Source: Roseateles hydrophilus (lineage in GTDB: Bacteria > Pseudomonadota > Gammaproteobacteria > Burkholderiales > Burkholderiaceae_C). Taken from it: a DNA stretch of 64,000 nt. A program made the position numbers and the translations under genes. The notes beneath the pieces are model-generated. The model did no database searches. It was not told the origin of the DNA and worked only from the letters and a program-made list of their open reading frames with translations. The stretch is from the NCBI RefSeq assembly GCF_026712245.1, contig NZ_JAPPUY010000002.1, forward strand, positions 372,001 to 436,000. Direction: 5' to 3'. Shown here in pieces: positions 62,988-64,000 of this stretch (positions within the stretch are counted from its first letter, which is position 1; each line of letters starts with the position of its first letter).

Positions 62988-64000
62988 ATGCCTGCCCTGC
63001 CACAAAAGCTGCCCAACACCGGCACCACCATCTTCACCGTCATGTCGGCGCTGGCGGCCGAGCATGGCGCCGTCAACCTCGGCCAGGGCTTCCCGGACTT
63101 CGGCGCCGACCCAGGGCTGCTGCAGGCCGTCACCGACGCGATGGCCGCCGGCCACAACCAGTACCCGCCGATGACCGGTGTGCCGGCGCTGCGCGAGGCC
63201 GTGGCGGCCAAGCTCAACACGCTGTACGGCGCCGCCTACGACGCCGGCAGCGACATCACCATCACCGCTGGCGGCACGCAGGGCCTCATCACGGCGCTGC
63301 ACGCCTGCGTCGGCGCGGGCGACGAAGTCCTCATCATCGAGCCCGCCTACGACAGCTACGACCCCGCCATCCGCCTGGCCGGCGCCGTGCCGGTGGGCGT
63401 GCCGATGACGGCGGATTACCGCATCGACTGGGCCGCCGTGCGCGCCGCCGTCACGCCGCGCACGCGCGCCCTCGTCATCAACACGCCGCACAACCCCAGC
63501 GGCCGCGTGGCCACCCGCGCGGACCTGCAGGAACTGGAACGCATCGCTGAAGCCCATGACCTCTTCGTCATCAGCGACGAGGTCTACGAGCACATGGTCT
63601 ACGACGGCGCGCCGCACGAAAGCGTGGCGCGCCACCCGGCGCTGCGCGAGCGCAGCTTCCTCGTCAGCAGCTTCGGCAAGACCTTCCACGTGACGGGCTG
63701 GAAGGTCGGCTTCGTCGCTGCGCCACCGGCGCTGAGTGCCGCGTTCCGGCGCCTGCACCAGTACACCGTGTTCACCGTGCACACGCCGACGCAGCACGCG
63801 CTGGCCTCCTACCTGGCCGACCCCGCGCCGTGGCAGGGCCTGAGCGGCTTCTACCAGGCCAAGCGCGACGCCTTCCGCGCCGCGTTGGCGGCCACGCCGC
63901 TGAAGCTGCTGCCCTGCGAGGGCACGTACTTCCAGACGGTGGACTACAGCGCCGTGTCCGACCTGAACGAGCTGGACTTCGCCCGCTGGCTGACCACCGA
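62988..64000 (+). CDS. PLP-dependent aminotransferase (methionine aminotransferase-like), 3' end cut off
   Basis: Fold-type I aminotransferase; about 337 residues are visible before the window edge. LGQGFPDFGADPGLLQAVTD at 31-50, YPPMTGVPALREA, ITAGGTQGL at 92-100, NTPHNPSGRV at 165-174, SDEVYEHMVYDG, and the PLP lysine K231 in SSFGKTFHVTGWKVG. This combination matches the YbdL-like methionine aminotransferase and kynurenine-oxoglutarate transaminase group. It starts 62 bases after htpX. The precise amino donor is not certain. Confidence 0.9.
   Translation, partial: MPALPQKLPNTGTTIFTVMSALAAEHGAVNLGQGFPDFGADPGLLQAVTDAMAAGHNQYPPMTGVPALREAVAAKLNTLYGAAYDAGSDITITAGGTQGLITALHACVGAGDEVLIIEPAYDSYDPAIRLAGAVPVGVPMTADYRIDWAAVRAAVTPRTRALVINTPHNPSGRVATRADLQELERIAEAHDLFVISDEVYEHMVYDGAPHESVARHPALRERSFLVSSFGKTFHVTGWKVGFVAAPPALSAAFRRLHQYTVFTVHTPTQHALASYLADPAPWQGLSGFYQAKRDAFRAALAATPLKLLPCEGTYFQTVDYSAVSDLNELDFARWLTT

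Overview
The window is about 64 kb of very G+C-rich (about 70% by eye), densely coded bacterial chromosome. Gene content and order point to a betaproteobacterium of the order Burkholderiales, probably in the Rubrivivax/Roseateles/Leptothrix group. The evidence is the block smg-dprA-LysM facing def-fmt-htpX, the yajC-secD-secF operon followed by a DUF1631 gene, an SAH riboswitch before ahcY, and tandem cyanophycin synthetases. This placement is inferred from familiar gene orders, not from a search. No rRNA, tRNA, CRISPR array, prophage or transposase was seen.

Layout. 1-12 kb: truncated cca, a GST gene broken by an in-frame TGA, DUF1272, a second GST, an NDUFA9-like SDR coupled to a lytic transglycosylase, 5-formyl-THF cyclo-ligase, a Kef-type antiporter, a LysR regulator, DUF2917, TfoX, a second 5-formyl-THF cyclo-ligase, DUF1161 and pepQ. 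12.06-13.25 kb: a lower-G+C island holding a GNAT acetyltransferase that has the structure of a mobile integron gene cassette with a complete attC site and no integrase nearby; a more degenerate cassette may precede it. 13.4-22.4 kb: a secreted GH74 xyloglucanase-like enzyme facing a GPH-family sugar symporter, then a low-molecular-weight phosphatase, a putative Na+/H+ antiporter, a TonB-dependent receptor and OmpW. 22.5-28.1 kb: a methylation-cycle cluster (SAH riboswitch, ahcY, tlyA, metF), polyphosphate kinase 2 and a YcaQ-like protein.

28.3-41.8 kb is housekeeping: protein export (yajC-secD-secF), DUF1631, smg, dprA, a LysM protein, def, fmt, htpX, a lipoprotein, a DUF2807 protein and an AzlCD-type amino-acid exporter. 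41.9-50.6 kb holds central carbon genes (pgk, maeB, pyk) mixed with a diguanylate cyclase, a DMT transporter facing an XRE-cupin regulator, and a GNAT enzyme. 50.6-51.8 kb is a MerR-family (CadR/PbrR-like) regulator facing a CDF-type cation transporter across a textbook MerR promoter.

51.8-60.4 kb is a cyanophycin locus: an MBL-fold hydrolase and two different cyanophycin synthetases on one strand, and an unusual ABC transporter with an N-terminal PH-like region plus a DUF1854 protein on the other. The two synthetases have lost complementary parts. 60.4-64 kb carries a secreted LprI/MliC-like lysozyme-inhibitor fusion, then a possible stress operon (HPF/RaiA-like protein, zinc ribbon, second HtpX) whose first ribosome-binding site is sealed in a perfect hairpin, and a truncated aminotransferase. 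Many neighbouring genes overlap by 1-4 bases, indicating translational coupling.
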